The notes: a model not told the origin generated them from the letters alone. A stretch of 55,660 bases of DNA from Lujinxingia litoralis (GCF_003260125.1 NZ_QHKO01000014.1:1-55660); one strand, 5' to 3'. Positions 23,746-32,158 are shown, numbered from the stretch's first letter. Translations and numbers: made by a program.

Positions 23746-25713
23746 TTAGGGTTTGCGGCTCTGGCGGGGCAGGGAATGGACGGGGACACGCCAGATCCAG
23801 GCGATGATCCAGAGTGCGGCGGCGTTGCTGATGCCGTCGCATTCCAGGGTCCACTGAGGGAAGAGCGCGGCGGCGAAGCCGCCGGCGAGGAAGGCAAGTC
23901 CGGCGGGCCAGAGGCGAGCGTCGAGGGAGGTGGCCATCATCAGGAGGGCAAAGCCGAAGAGGCCGTTCTCCAGGGCGATGCAACCGGCGACATCGAGCCC
24001 GAGGACAAATCCCATCAGGCGCATGATCAGGGCGCCGAGCAGGATGACGAAGATGCTGATGATGATGCGGGTGTTGATCGCGTTGCTTAGCAGTCGGCGT
24101 CGCATCAGAAAGACGATGAGCCCGGAGCCTGTGATCACGCCCAGGTATTGAAGGAAGTATTCGGGGAAGGTCATCGTCGCCAGGCCCTGGCGGACCATCA
24201 GGCTGTTGATAAGGGGGATGACGCCGAGGATGATGCCGAGCACGAAGCTCATTTTGCTGCGTGCCGCGCTGCTGAGTCCGAGGTCGACGTCGCGGGAGAG
24301 TTGTTTGAGCTGGTGGAACTCGTGTTTTTCTCGTTGCAGGCGTTCGCGCAGTGCGGTGAGGCGAGCGAGGTAGGGGGCGCGTTCGCCGGTGAAGTCGTCG
24401 AGAAGGAGGGCGGCGGCTTTGTCGTCGCCCTGGCGGAGCTCGAAGTCGAGCATCAGCTCAATGGCTTCGGTGAGTCCCCGGGTGGCGGTGTGGTTGTCGT
24501 TCCAGATGGCCAGAGCTTGTTCGAAACCAAAGCGGCATTCGGCGTAGAGGCGGTAGATCGCCCGTGGGGCGTCGTCGGGTGCGGCGGCTGTGTGGTCGAG
24601 GCGCGGGAGATGGTCGTTTAAGTGGTCGCGCAGGGTGCGGAGTCGGCAGTGGGCTTCATCGGCCAGGCGTCGGGAGTCGCGGTGGCGCTGGTAGCCGGTC
24701 AGGGCCAGGCGGAAGTCTTCGGCGGAGGCGAAGCGTTGGGCGGGCTCGGCGGCGGTGGCCTGATTGCAGATCAGGGCGAGTTCGCGGGGGACGTCGGGGC
24801 CGTAGTCGACGGGTTGTGAGCGGTAGGCGTGGACAAGCGCGGCCATCACGGAGTTTCCGGGGTGGCGCGGGGTGCCGGTGACCAGCTCGTGGAGGATGGC
24901 GCCAAGCAGGTAGACGTCGCTGCGTTGATCGATGGCGGCGCCGTCGCCGCGGGCCATTTCGGGGGCGAGGTAGGAGGGGGTGCCGGCGACTTCGTTGACG
25001 TTGCGGGCCAGGGGGATGCGTTCGGTGCCATCGTCGCGCAGGCTGACGGCGATGCCCCAGTCGACCAGGTAGACTTCGCCGAAGTCACCGAGCATGACGT
25101 TTTCGGGTTTGAGATCGCGGTGAATCACGCCGTGGCTGTGCGCGAAATGGATGGCATCGCAGACCTGGGTCAGGATGTCGAGGTGGGCGTCGAGGGGCTC
25201 CTGGTAGTCGGAGAAGCGTCGGGGCAGCAGATCGGGGCGGGTGAGGGTGTCGCTCCAGGGGCGGCCTTCCACGCGCTTCATCACCATCATGGGAGCGCCC
25301 TGAGCGTCGACGCCCAGGGCGTGCACGGGGATGATGTTGGGGTGCTCCAGCATCCCGGTGACCCAGGCTTCTTTGAGGAGTCCGCGGGGCGCGTCGGGGT
25401 TGCGGTTGTCGGGGCGGATGGTTTTGATGGCGACCTCTCGCCAGAGCGAGCGTTGGTCGGCCAGATGAATCACGCCCATGCCGCCCTGGCCGAGCACGTC
25501 TTTGAGGGAGAAGTCGGCGTTGTCGACGTGTCGGGTATCGGTTTCGATTAAGGGCAGCGCGCCCAGGGCCTGCTGGCGCTCAAAGGTGTCCAGGGGGTTG
25601 CGCGGCGCGATGGTCTGGCCGGCATCTACCAAGGTGGCCTGGTTGGCGGGAGCGAGGGTGAGGGTTTTCCAGCTGGCGAGGAGGGCGGGAGTGGGGGCGT
25701 CGGTCTCGCTCAT
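23746..25713 (-). CDS. Membrane-anchored eukaryote-like Ser/Thr protein kinase
   Basis: A 655-residue kinase. An N-terminal region of 65 residues precedes the catalytic domain: Gly-loop GQGGMG (75-80), VAIK with Lys97, catalytic HRDLKPEN (Asp200), then VDWG (218-220) where most kinases have DFG, and GTPSYLAPE at the end of the activation segment. A helical, charged linker with RLR-like repeats follows. From about residue 490 there are five or six hydrophobic segments. In most bacterial PknB-type kinases a single helix leads to an extracellular sensor; here the C-terminal membrane bundle itself may be the sensor. It is divergent from the collagen-like gene. Signalling partners are not visible in the window. 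Confidence 0.9.
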   Translation of the reverse strand: MSETDAPTPALLASWKTLTLAPANQATLVDAGQTIAPRNPLDTFERQQALGALPLIETDTRHVDNADFSLKDVLGQGGMGVIHLADQRSLWREVAIKTIRPDNRNPDAPRGLLKEAWVTGMLEHPNIIPVHALGVDAQGAPMMVMKRVEGRPWSDTLTRPDLLPRRFSDYQEPLDAHLDILTQVCDAIHFAHSHGVIHRDLKPENVMLGDFGEVYLVDWGIAVSLRDDGTERIPLARNVNEVAGTPSYLAPEMARGDGAAIDQRSDVYLLGAILHELVTGTPRHPGNSVMAALVHAYRSQPVDYGPDVPRELALICNQATAAEPAQRFASAEDFRLALTGYQRHRDSRRLADEAHCRLRTLRDHLNDHLPRLDHTAAAPDDAPRAIYRLYAECRFGFEQALAIWNDNHTATRGLTEAIELMLDFELRQGDDKAAALLLDDFTGERAPYLARLTALRERLQREKHEFHQLKQLSRDVDLGLSSAARSKMSFVLGIILGVIPLINSLMVRQGLATMTFPEYFLQYLGVITGSGLIVFLMRRRLLSNAINTRIIISIFVILLGALIMRLMGFVLGLDVAGCIALENGLFGFALLMMATSLDARLWPAGLAFLAGGFAAALFPQWTLECDGISNAAALWIIAWIWRVPVHSLPRQSRKP

Positions 25714-25878
25714 AGGAGCTTCCTGGTGGCGGTGCGAGGACGTCAGGGGGGCCGAGAAGAGGGGCGTGATAAGCGCGGCGCGTCGGCGACATGTAACGTT
25801 TCTGCGTGGTGACAGTTATATCACGGCTGCGCTAGGGTTGGCATATCGACGTGACTGTGCCCACAGAGAGAAAGGAGT

Positions 25879-26715
25879 ATGAACATGCGTTGGATGAAGT
25901 GGACGAAGCGCGGCCTGTGTGCCGGCGCGCTCCTGTTGGCGGTGCCGGCGGTGGCTCAGGAAGAAGCCCAGCCGGAGGGAAATCAGCGCGCGGCTGAGAT
26001 TCTGGAGGCGTTGGCGCTTCCGGAGGTGGCCCATGAGCTGGCCGTCGAGGGCGTGGAGAACGCTCAGATTGAGCGAGCGTTGGAAGCGTTGAAGAAGGGC
26101 CCGAAGGGCGACGAGAAAGGCGCCGGTGAAGGCGAAGAAGCCGTCGCTGATGGCGAGGGTGAAGAAGGCCAGGCCCGCTCGGCGGGCCGTGCGGCGGCCG
26201 AAGCTGCGCGCACGTTGAAGGCCGAGGCCGAAGCGGCCCGAGAGCATGGCCCGATGGAAGGGTTCGGGGAGTACGTGCGCGAGCAGGTGGAGTCGGGCGT
26301 GCGCGGCCAGGCGTTGGCGGCGCAGATCCGGGAGGAGCGTGAGCGCCGTCGTCCGCGTCCGGAGCGCGGTCAGGCTGGTGAGCGCGGTCAAGCTGGCGAG
26401 CGCGGTCAGGCTGGCGAGCGCGGTCAGGCTGGCGAGCGCGGTCAGGCTGGTGAGCGTGGTCAGGCTGGCGAGCGCGGTCAGGCTGGTGAGCGTGGTCAGG
26501 CTGGTGAGCGCGGTCAGGCTGGCGAGCGCGGTCAGGCTGGTGAGCGTGGTCAGGCTGGTGAGCGCGGTCAGGCTGGCGAGCGTGGCGAGAAAGGGAAAGC
26601 CGCGCGTGCCGGTGAGGCTGGCGAAGGTGAAGAAGCTCAGGCCGGTGAGCGCGGTCAGGGGCGTCGTCCGGCGGTCGCTGGCGGCAAAGCTAAAAACCCC
26701 AACGCTGATCAGTAA
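25879..26715 (+). CDS. Secreted bacterial collagen-like protein
   Basis: A 278-residue protein. Signal peptide with cleavage probably after AVAQ or VPAVA (residues 20-27), an alpha-helical charged region to about residue 160, then an uninterrupted Gly-X-Y tract: 12 copies of GQAGER (24 collagen triplets), continuing as GEK GKA. The tail is Ala/Glu/Lys-rich. Gly at every third residue with charged E/R and Q/A is the hallmark of bacterial collagen-like triple helices; the helical part before it could be a trimerisation domain. The start at 25879 has AGGAG close upstream. A small lipoprotein gene follows after 11 bases, so both are probably one operon. Function may be surface fibres or matrix; this is inference. 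The repeat also keeps another frame open, which is an artefact. Confidence 0.82.
   Translation: MNMRWMKWTKRGLCAGALLLAVPAVAQEEAQPEGNQRAAEILEALALPEVAHELAVEGVENAQIERALEALKKGPKGDEKGAGEGEEAVADGEGEEGQARSAGRAAAEAARTLKAEAEAAREHGPMEGFGEYVREQVESGVRGQALAAQIREERERRRPRPERGQAGERGQAGERGQAGERGQAGERGQAGERGQAGERGQAGERGQAGERGQAGERGQAGERGQAGERGQAGERGEKGKAARAGEAGEGEEAQAGERGQGRRPAVAGGKAKNPNADQ
26368..26583 (+). repeat. 18 bp repeat array encoding (GQAGER)12
   Basis: Twelve head-to-tail 18-base units of the form GGTCAGGCTGGYGAGCGY. Nearly all differences are silent third positions, which indicates selection on the hexapeptide plus recent slippage or unequal crossover. Confidence 0.95.
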
Positions 26716-26726
26716 GGAAGGAGACG

Positions 26727-27065
26727 ATGATGAATCGCATGAAGTTGATCCCGCTGCTTGCCGCGCTGTGCCTGATCTTTGTGGCCGCCTGCGAGAAGCC
26801 CGCTGAAGAAGAGGCCGCGTCGGCCGCCCCGGAAGAGACGGCTCAGGTGGAGGAAGCTCCGGTTGAGGAGGCTGCCCCGGAGTCGCCGCTGGTGAAGGAG
26901 GCGCGCGAGCTCGCGGCGCTGCGCGCCAAGATCGAGGCGAACCCCGATCAAGTCGAGGCGCTCCTGGCCGAGGCGAAGATGACGGAGGAAGAGCTGGCGG
27001 CGAAGATCTTTGAGATCAGCGCCGATCCCGCCGCCCGCGCCGCCTACGCCGAGTCCGCCAACTAA
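26727..27065 (+). CDS. Small Ala/Glu-rich lipoprotein
   Basis: A 112-residue predicted lipoprotein with lipobox VAAC, a Glu/Ala-rich flexible stretch to about residue 50, and a helical remainder (KEARELAALRAKIEA, EALLAEAKMTEEELAAKIFE). The helices have a coiled-coil flavour. It starts at 26727 after AAGGAGACG, only 11 bases after the collagen-like gene, so it is likely co-translated in one operon. It could tether or chaperone the collagen-like protein; that is inference from context only. Confidence 0.75.
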   Translation: MMNRMKLIPLLAALCLIFVAACEKPAEEEAASAAPEETAQVEEAPVEEAAPESPLVKEARELAALRAKIEANPDQVEALLAEAKMTEEELAAKIFEISADPAARAAYAESAN

Positions 27066-27092
27066 GGCGCTCACGGGGCGAACGCCGAGCCT

Positions 27093-27130
27093 AAAAAAAG
27101 CCCGCGACCTTAACGGTCGCGGGCTTTTTT
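27093..27130. terminator. Bidirectional rho-independent terminator
   Basis: A7, GCCCGCGACC, TTAAC-type loop, GGTCGCGGGC, T6. It serves the collagen/lipoprotein operon from the left and the aldo/keto reductase from the right. Confidence 0.95.
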
Positions 27131-27176
27131 GCGTGTGCGCCGGGTCTGCGGCGCGGTGCCTCGCTGGCGAGTCCGC

Positions 27177-28127
27177 TTAGCGGTAGATCGCCTCCGGGGA
27201 GTAGGGCGAGCCGTGCGCGGCGAAGAAGGCGCCGTCGAGGTAGCGGTAATGCTTGTCGAGGCCGGCGATCGTGTCGAGGTGGGCCGGGCTCAACGCGACC
27301 TTGAGCGCCGCGAAGTTTTGCTGGATGCGCGCGCGGTTGACCGACTTGGGAATGACCACGGTGTCGCGGGCCAGCGCCCAGGCAATCAGCACCTGGGCCG
27401 GGGAGGCGTTGAGCTCCTCGGCGATGGCTTCGATGGTCGGATGGTTGAGCAGCGGGGGCTCGTCGTCTTTGCGGTGCTCGCGATCGGTGGAGCCCAGTGG
27501 CGAGTAGGCGGTGAGCACGATGCCCAGCTCGTTGCAGCGCTCCAGAAGCTCCCGCTGCTGCAAGTGCGGGTGGCATTCGACCTGATTGACCTCGGGGAGC
27601 TCACCAACCTGGCGGAACTCCTCCAGGCGGAGCGGTCCCATGTTGGAGACGCCGATGGCGCGGGTCTTTTGCGCGGCTTTGGTCTGGAGCATCGCCTCCC
27701 AGGTGGCGCTCAAGGGCGCCTGCTCCAGCGTGAGCCAGTCGGAGGGCTGGCGGGGGAAGGAGACCTCGGGCTTCCAGGCGATGGGCCAGTGGATCAGGTA
27801 GAGATCCAGGTAGTCGAGCTGGAGATCGCGCAGGGTCTGGTCCAGGGCCGGGGCCACGTCGTCTTTGAGGTGGGCGTTGTTCCAGAGTTTGGAGGTGACC
27901 CAGAGCTCCTCGCGGGAGACGTCGCCGGCTTTGATGGCGTCGGTGATGGCCTGTCCGACCTCGTGCTCGTTTCCGTACACCGCGGCGCAATCCAGGTGTC
28001 GGTAGCCGATCTCCAGGGCGGCGCGCACCGCGTCGTACACCTCGCCGGGTTTGGATTTCCAGGTGCCCAGGCCCAGGGCCGGAAAGCTAAGACCGCTGCG
28101 AAGTTTCAGGGATTTGTACGAGGACAT
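27177..28127 (-). CDS. Aldo/keto reductase
   Basis: A 316-residue AKR. Landmarks: FPALGLGTWKS near the start, GYRHLDCAAVYGNE with catalytic Asp and Tyr, VTSKLWN with catalytic Lys, DLYLIHWP with catalytic His, SNMGP, VECHPHLQQ and the cofactor motif VIPKSVNRARIQQN near the C terminus. NADPH-dependent reduction of aldehydes or sugars is expected; the sequence looks like the AKR3/AKR4/human AKR1A-like branch. The start at 28127 has AAGGAG 6 bases upstream. Confidence 0.93.
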   Translation of the reverse strand: MSSYKSLKLRSGLSFPALGLGTWKSKPGEVYDAVRAALEIGYRHLDCAAVYGNEHEVGQAITDAIKAGDVSREELWVTSKLWNNAHLKDDVAPALDQTLRDLQLDYLDLYLIHWPIAWKPEVSFPRQPSDWLTLEQAPLSATWEAMLQTKAAQKTRAIGVSNMGPLRLEEFRQVGELPEVNQVECHPHLQQRELLERCNELGIVLTAYSPLGSTDREHRKDDEPPLLNHPTIEAIAEELNASPAQVLIAWALARDTVVIPKSVNRARIQQNFAALKVALSPAHLDTIAGLDKHYRYLDGAFFAAHGSPYSPEAIYR

Positions 28128-28245
28128 GACGACTCCTTGACGGCGAAACGTGGCGGAAGGGCGAGGGGAGCGACGCCGGCTGTGATGGCGTCGCGGAGGT
28201 ATCGGACACCAGGGATACTCACCTTCAGGCGGGCGTGTCGAGCGT

Positions 28246-29109
28246 TCAGCGCGCGAAGAGGAAGTCTTCGGCGGGGCGCGGGGCCTGGAGCACGCCGACG
28301 GCGGTGAGAGTGTCGATGACGCGGGAGAGCTCGGGGAGATCGATGCCGGGGTGTTCGGCCCAGCGGGTCTGCTCCAGCCAGAGTCGGGCGTCGTCGGGGC
28401 GCTGGCCAAAGCGAGAGACGACCTCGGCGATGGTGGCCTCGGGCTGCTCGTGGAGCTCGGCGGTGAGCGCGCGCAACGTGGTGAAGAGGGCGTTGAGGTC
28501 GGCCTGACGCTCGGTGGCAAAGCCTTTGCGGCTGATGATCACAAAAGGCGCCCAGGGCGTGGCGCAGGTGCCCACCCGTCGCCACTCGCCGGAGTCGACC
28601 AGGGGCTTGGTGGTGAACTTCTCCCACATGAACGCGGTGCCACGGCCCTGGGCCAGGGCCTGGCGCGCGCCGCTGAGATCGCCGACCTGCTCAAAGCGCA
28701 TCTCGCTTTGAGGATCCCAGCCCAGATCCCGCGCCAGCACGTAGGACATGATGTGGGAGCCGGAGCGGGGGCGGCTGATGGCAAAGGATTCCCCACGCAG
28801 CTCTTCGAGGCGCTCAAAGGGAGTGTCGGCGTGCACGTGCACGCCCCAGATCAGCGGGGAGGTGACGTAAGTGCCCAGGATCGTGGCGTCGCCGCCGGAG
28901 GCGATATGTGTGACCACGCCCTCGGTCAGCAACACGGCCACGTCGAGTTCGCCCTGGTCCAGGGCAGCGAGCATCTGGCCGGTACCTCCGGGGTACTCGG
29001 TGAAGCTGAAGTCAAAGTCGTGATCGGCGAAGCTCCCGCGCTCGGCCGCGCGGTAAAAGGGGATGTTGAAATGTTCGGGGACGCCGCCGACGCGGAGGGG
29101 GTTGTTCAT
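28246..29109 (-). CDS. Periplasmic-binding-fold protein without signal peptide (SsuA/THI5-like)
   Basis: A 287-residue protein of the NMT1/THI5-like or SsuA-like substrate-binding fold: LRVGGVPEHFNIPFYRA at the N terminus, YPGGTGQMLAALDQGELDVAVLLTEG in the hinge region, and LRGESFAISRPRSGSHIM. It begins directly with the first beta strand, so it lacks a signal peptide. No ABC permease or ATPase is adjacent, so it may be a cytosolic binding or biosynthetic protein rather than a transporter component. The start is taken at 29109, where the fold begins; the ribosome binding site is weak and an in-frame start at 29160 is possible. Confidence 0.75.
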   Translation of the reverse strand: MNNPLRVGGVPEHFNIPFYRAAERGSFADHDFDFSFTEYPGGTGQMLAALDQGELDVAVLLTEGVVTHIASGGDATILGTYVTSPLIWGVHVHADTPFERLEELRGESFAISRPRSGSHIMSYVLARDLGWDPQSEMRFEQVGDLSGARQALAQGRGTAFMWEKFTTKPLVDSGEWRRVGTCATPWAPFVIISRKGFATERQADLNALFTTLRALTAELHEQPEATIAEVVSRFGQRPDDARLWLEQTRWAEHPGIDLPELSRVIDTLTAVGVLQAPRPAEDFLFAR

Positions 29110-29205
29110 GGACTGCTCGTTGCTCAGGGCTAATGATCGAGGTGCGAAAACATTCGGCATCTCGTAACGCGCGCGCGTCGGTCAAGGCAAATACGAAGAA
29201 CGATG

Positions 29206-29249
29206 CTAAAAGAACGCCCCCTCCCGGGGCAAAATGCCGGGAGGGGGCG
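29206..29249 (-). terminator. Terminator of the zinc-ribbon SDR gene
   Basis: A long stem CGCCCCCTCCCGG…CCGGGAGGGGGCG. Read on the minus strand it is followed by TTCTTTTAGC. Confidence 0.85.
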
Positions 29250-29300
29250 AGGTCTGCAAAGGGGGGGCTGCCCTCGTGGAGCGCGCGCGCCCGGGGGGCG

Positions 29301-30803
29301 TTACCAGTCGGTGGGTTTGTAGTCTTTGAGGAAGAGCCCCCAGACGTGGTCGCCCGTGTTGATGCCGTTGAAGATGGGGTCGATGATGCGCGCGGCCCCG
29401 TCGACGATGTCCAGCGGGGGATGAAAGCGATGCATTTCGCGCTTGGCCCGGGCGTGGTCGGCCGGATCCTCGTCGGTGACCCACCCGGTATCGACCGAGT
29501 TCATGTGGATGCCGCTCTCGATGTAGTCGGTGGCCGAGGTGCGGGTCATCATGTTGAGCGCGGCCTTGGCCATGTTGGTGTGCGGGTGCCGGTCGGTCTT
29601 GAAGATCCGGTAGAACTGGCCCTCCATCGCGCTGACATTGACGATGTGTTTGTCGCGGGTGGGGACGGCCTCCATCAGCGGCTTGAGGCGCGCGTTGAGG
29701 ATGAAGGGGGCCACGGCATTGACGAGCTGGACCTCCAGGAGTTCGACCGCGGAGACTTCCTGGAGCTTGAGGCGCCAGGAGTTGACCTTGCGCAGGTCGA
29801 CCTGCTGCAGGTCGGCGTCGAGCTGACCTCTGGGAAAGAGGTGATGGCCGCGCTCAGCGTCTTCGTCGAGGAGCTCCACCTGGCTCAGGAGCGCGGAGCT
29901 GGCGCCGGGGCGGGTGAGGGTGGCGCCGTCGGCGTTGTTCGCAACTTCCACGCGTCCCACCAGCTGGCGCGCGGTGTCGGGCACGCCCTCGCCATGGAGC
30001 TCGCCCTGCATCAGGTGGTCGTAAAATCCGGAGGGGCGACGCACGGTCTGGCAGGCGTTGTTGACGATGAAATCCAGCCGGGGCAGGTGCTGATTAAGGT
30101 GGCGGCAGAAGACCTCCACGCCCGGGGTGTGGCGCAGATCCAGACCGTAGATCTCCAGACGATGCTTCCAGTCGTCGAAGTCGGCTTCGGCGGCGTAGCG
30201 GCGCGCGGCGTCGTTGGGGAAGCGGGTCAGGGCGATGACGCGGGCCCCGGCGCGCAGGAGCATGATGGCGGCCTGATAGCCGATCTTGACGCGGGCCCCG
30301 GTGATGAGCGCCACGCGTCCGTGCAGGTCGGCGGTCTGGGAACGCTTGGCAAAGTTGAAGTCGCCACAGCTCAGGCACATCTGGTCGTAGAAGTGGTGCA
30401 CCTGGCCAAAGCTCTCACGGCACACGTAGCAGATGCGCTCCTGATGGGTGTGGCCGATGGGCTCGGTGCGCACCAGCTCAAAGGGTTCGGGGAGCTGGTG
30501 GGGCGTGCCTTCGAATTCGGCGCGGCGCTTGGGGGTCTCGAAGATCGGTTTGTCGCGAAGCTGGCGAATCCCGGTCTGATCCATGAGCGCCTGGTCTTCG
30601 TCGCGCTCCCGGTCGCGTTTGTCGCGCTGACGAGCCCGAGCCAGCGCCCGGCGCGCGTGCTTGGAAGGGTGGGAGACGCGGCCCGCGGCGATCAGAAAGC
30701 GGCGCTGGGTCGGTTCGTCGATGTTGGCGAGGAGGCCGCGATCTTCAATGATCTGCTCCATGAGAGCGGAGGCGGCGTCGAGTTTTTTCTTTAGATCGTC
30801 CAT
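29301..30803 (-). CDS. Zinc-ribbon-containing SDR-fold protein with atypical active site
   Basis: A 500-residue protein. The N-terminal third is charged and helical. A probable zinc ribbon follows at about residues 124-147, with cysteines in ICYVC and MCLSC. Then comes a Rossmann SDR domain with VALITGARVKIGYQAA, where classical SDRs have TGxxxGIG, and FIVNNACQT for the NAG motif. At the usual catalytic Tyr-x-x-x-Lys the sequence reads HTNMAKAALNM, so Thr replaces Tyr while Lys is kept. An insert of about 80 residues lies between these motifs. Similar proteins are annotated as oxidoreductases, but loss of Tyr argues for changed chemistry or a binding role. The start at 30803 begins MDDLKKK. 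It diverges from the flavodoxin-like gene. Confidence 0.82.
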   Translation of the reverse strand: MDDLKKKLDAASALMEQIIEDRGLLANIDEPTQRRFLIAAGRVSHPSKHARRALARARQRDKRDRERDEDQALMDQTGIRQLRDKPIFETPKRRAEFEGTPHQLPEPFELVRTEPIGHTHQERICYVCRESFGQVHHFYDQMCLSCGDFNFAKRSQTADLHGRVALITGARVKIGYQAAIMLLRAGARVIALTRFPNDAARRYAAEADFDDWKHRLEIYGLDLRHTPGVEVFCRHLNQHLPRLDFIVNNACQTVRRPSGFYDHLMQGELHGEGVPDTARQLVGRVEVANNADGATLTRPGASSALLSQVELLDEDAERGHHLFPRGQLDADLQQVDLRKVNSWRLKLQEVSAVELLEVQLVNAVAPFILNARLKPLMEAVPTRDKHIVNVSAMEGQFYRIFKTDRHPHTNMAKAALNMMTRTSATDYIESGIHMNSVDTGWVTDEDPADHARAKREMHRFHPPLDIVDGAARIIDPIFNGINTGDHVWGLFLKDYKPTDW

Positions 30804-31003
30804 GGGCGCGGTCTTAGCCGATCGCCCGCGGGCAGGCAAGGTTCGTGTGCCGACGGGAGGCGCTTTGTGCGCGGGGTAAGTGCTTGAAAGCGCGCGTGAA
30901 TTGAGGGTCCTGCATGGAGGTGGTGGGAGGGGAGGCCGGGTGACCGGGGAGAGGAGGTGCCAAGATTCAGGCAGACACCCCCACTTTGCTTCAGGAGGCG
31001 AGG

Positions 31004-31747
31004 ATGGCCAAACAGCCCTCAAAGGCGTGCGACCCGAGCGACTGGGACTTCTCAGATCTGCGAGCGATGTTTATCTGCTGCACGCTCAAACGCTCGCCGC
31101 GTCGCTCCAACACCGACACGTTGATGGAGGTCTCGCGCCAGATCATGCGTAACGCCGGCGTGCAGGTGGAGAGCGTGCGAGCCGTGGATCACGCCATCGC
31201 CCCCGGCGTGTACCCGGATATGACCGAGTACGGCTGGGAGGAGGATGCCTGGCCCGAGATCTTCGAAGCGGTGATGGCGGCCGATATCCTGGTGCTGGGC
31301 ACGCCGATCTGGCTGGGAGAGCGCTCCTCGGTGTGTTCCACGGTGATCGAGCGCCTCTACTCGATGTCGGGGATGACCAACGAGAAGGGGCAGTACCTCT
31401 ATTATGGCAAGGTGGGCGGGTGCCTGATCACGGGCAACGAAGACGGCATGAAGCATTGCTCAAGCGGCATCCTCTACGCCTTGCAGCACCTGGGGTATCT
31501 GGTCGGTCCGCAGGCCGACGCCGGGTGGGTGGGCGAGGCCGGCCCGGGGCTCTCGTACGGCGATGAGGGCTCGGGTGGGCCGCAGAACGCGTTTACCCAG
31601 CGCAACACCACCTTCATGACGTGGAACCTCTTGCATCTGGCGCGGATGCTCAAAGAGGCCGGGGGGATTCCGGCCTGGGGCAACCTGCGCGATGAGTGGG
31701 ATGAAGGGTGTGATTTTGGCCACCCCAACCCCGAGTACCGCCGCTGA
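31004..31747 (+). CDS. Flavodoxin/NAD(P)H-dependent FMN reductase-like protein
   Basis: A 247-residue protein of the flavodoxin-like fold. MFICCTLKRSPRRSNTDTLM carries the first strand and a flavin-phosphate-type loop, and ILVLGTPIWLGERSSV is the second flavin-contact loop. It also has YYGKVGGCLITGNEDG and LYALQHLGYLVGPQ. It probably uses FMN to reduce quinones or other acceptors in the cytosol. The start at 31004 has AGGAGG at 30993-30998. The last four codons and stop lie inside the first copy of the 99 bp repeat that recurs at 32044. Confidence 0.88.
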   Translation: MAKQPSKACDPSDWDFSDLRAMFICCTLKRSPRRSNTDTLMEVSRQIMRNAGVQVESVRAVDHAIAPGVYPDMTEYGWEEDAWPEIFEAVMAADILVLGTPIWLGERSSVCSTVIERLYSMSGMTNEKGQYLYYGKVGGCLITGNEDGMKHCSSGILYALQHLGYLVGPQADAGWVGEAGPGLSYGDEGSGGPQNAFTQRNTTFMTWNLLHLARMLKEAGGIPAWGNLRDEWDEGCDFGHPNPEYRR

Positions 31748-31833
31748 CCGCATCAGGACGGCGCTGGCTGCGTCGTCCGGGATTCGCAGTAGCGTTGCTA
31801 CAGCGTCTGTCCCGGCCTCCTTGCCAATCGCCG
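31735..31833 (+). repeat. 99 bp direct repeat, copy 1 (contains flavodoxin-gene stop)
   Basis: Identical to 32044-32142 over 99 bases by reading. It starts inside the last codons of the flavodoxin-like gene and contains the first hairpin unit. Confidence 0.9.
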
Positions 31834-32158
31834 AGCTGACCGCATCAGGACAAAGCCAGCGGCGTCGCTGCGGACTCGCGGTGGCGCTGCCACAGCTTCG
31901 TCCTGGCTCCTTGCTGGACTTCGCCCTGATGCGGTCAGATCTGTGGGGATGCGGGGGAGGTATGCGGTACAAAAAAATATGTGCGGACGTCTGGTGGGGC
32001 GCATTGGTGTTGGGGAATGTTCGTGTCTCGGACGGTTCAGGGGGTACCGCCGCTGACCGCATCAGGACGGCGCTGGCTGCGTCGTCCGGGATTCGCAGTA
32101 GCGTTGCTACAGCGTCTGTCCCGGCCTCCTTGCCAATCGCCGCCCTGAGTGCGGTCAG
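31744..32158. repeat. Family of three structured intergenic repeat units
   Basis: Three units begin with CTGACCGCATCAGGAC at 31744, 31836 and 32053. The second and third end in a near inverted copy of that start, CTGATGCGGTCAG at 31926-31938 and CTGAGTGCGGTCAG to 32158. Each has a central 13-base hairpin: GTAGC-GTT-GCTAC in units 1 and 3 (31789-31801, 32098-32110) and GTGGC-GCT-GCCAC in unit 2 (31881-31893). The arm changes are compensatory, so the structure is conserved. This resembles REP/BIME-type elements or a small structured RNA. Confidence 0.75.
32044..32142 (+). repeat. 99 bp direct repeat, copy 2
   Basis: Second copy of 31735-31833. Similarity resumes after the hairpin units (31938-32041 against 32158-32263), so the whole gap is a diverged tandem duplication with one hairpin unit missing in the second copy. 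Confidence 0.9.

Noticed and set aside
25805..25830. GTGACAGTTATATCAC as a CRP-type site upstream of the collagen-like gene
   Set aside because: The half-sites are separated by 8 bases instead of 6, so it does not fit the CRP consensus; left out.
26246..26806. Second open frame through the collagen repeat (Val/Ser/Ala-rich)
   Set aside because: An 18 bp repeat keeps all frames open by periodicity; the chosen frame has signal peptide, ribosome binding site and Gly-X-Y pattern.
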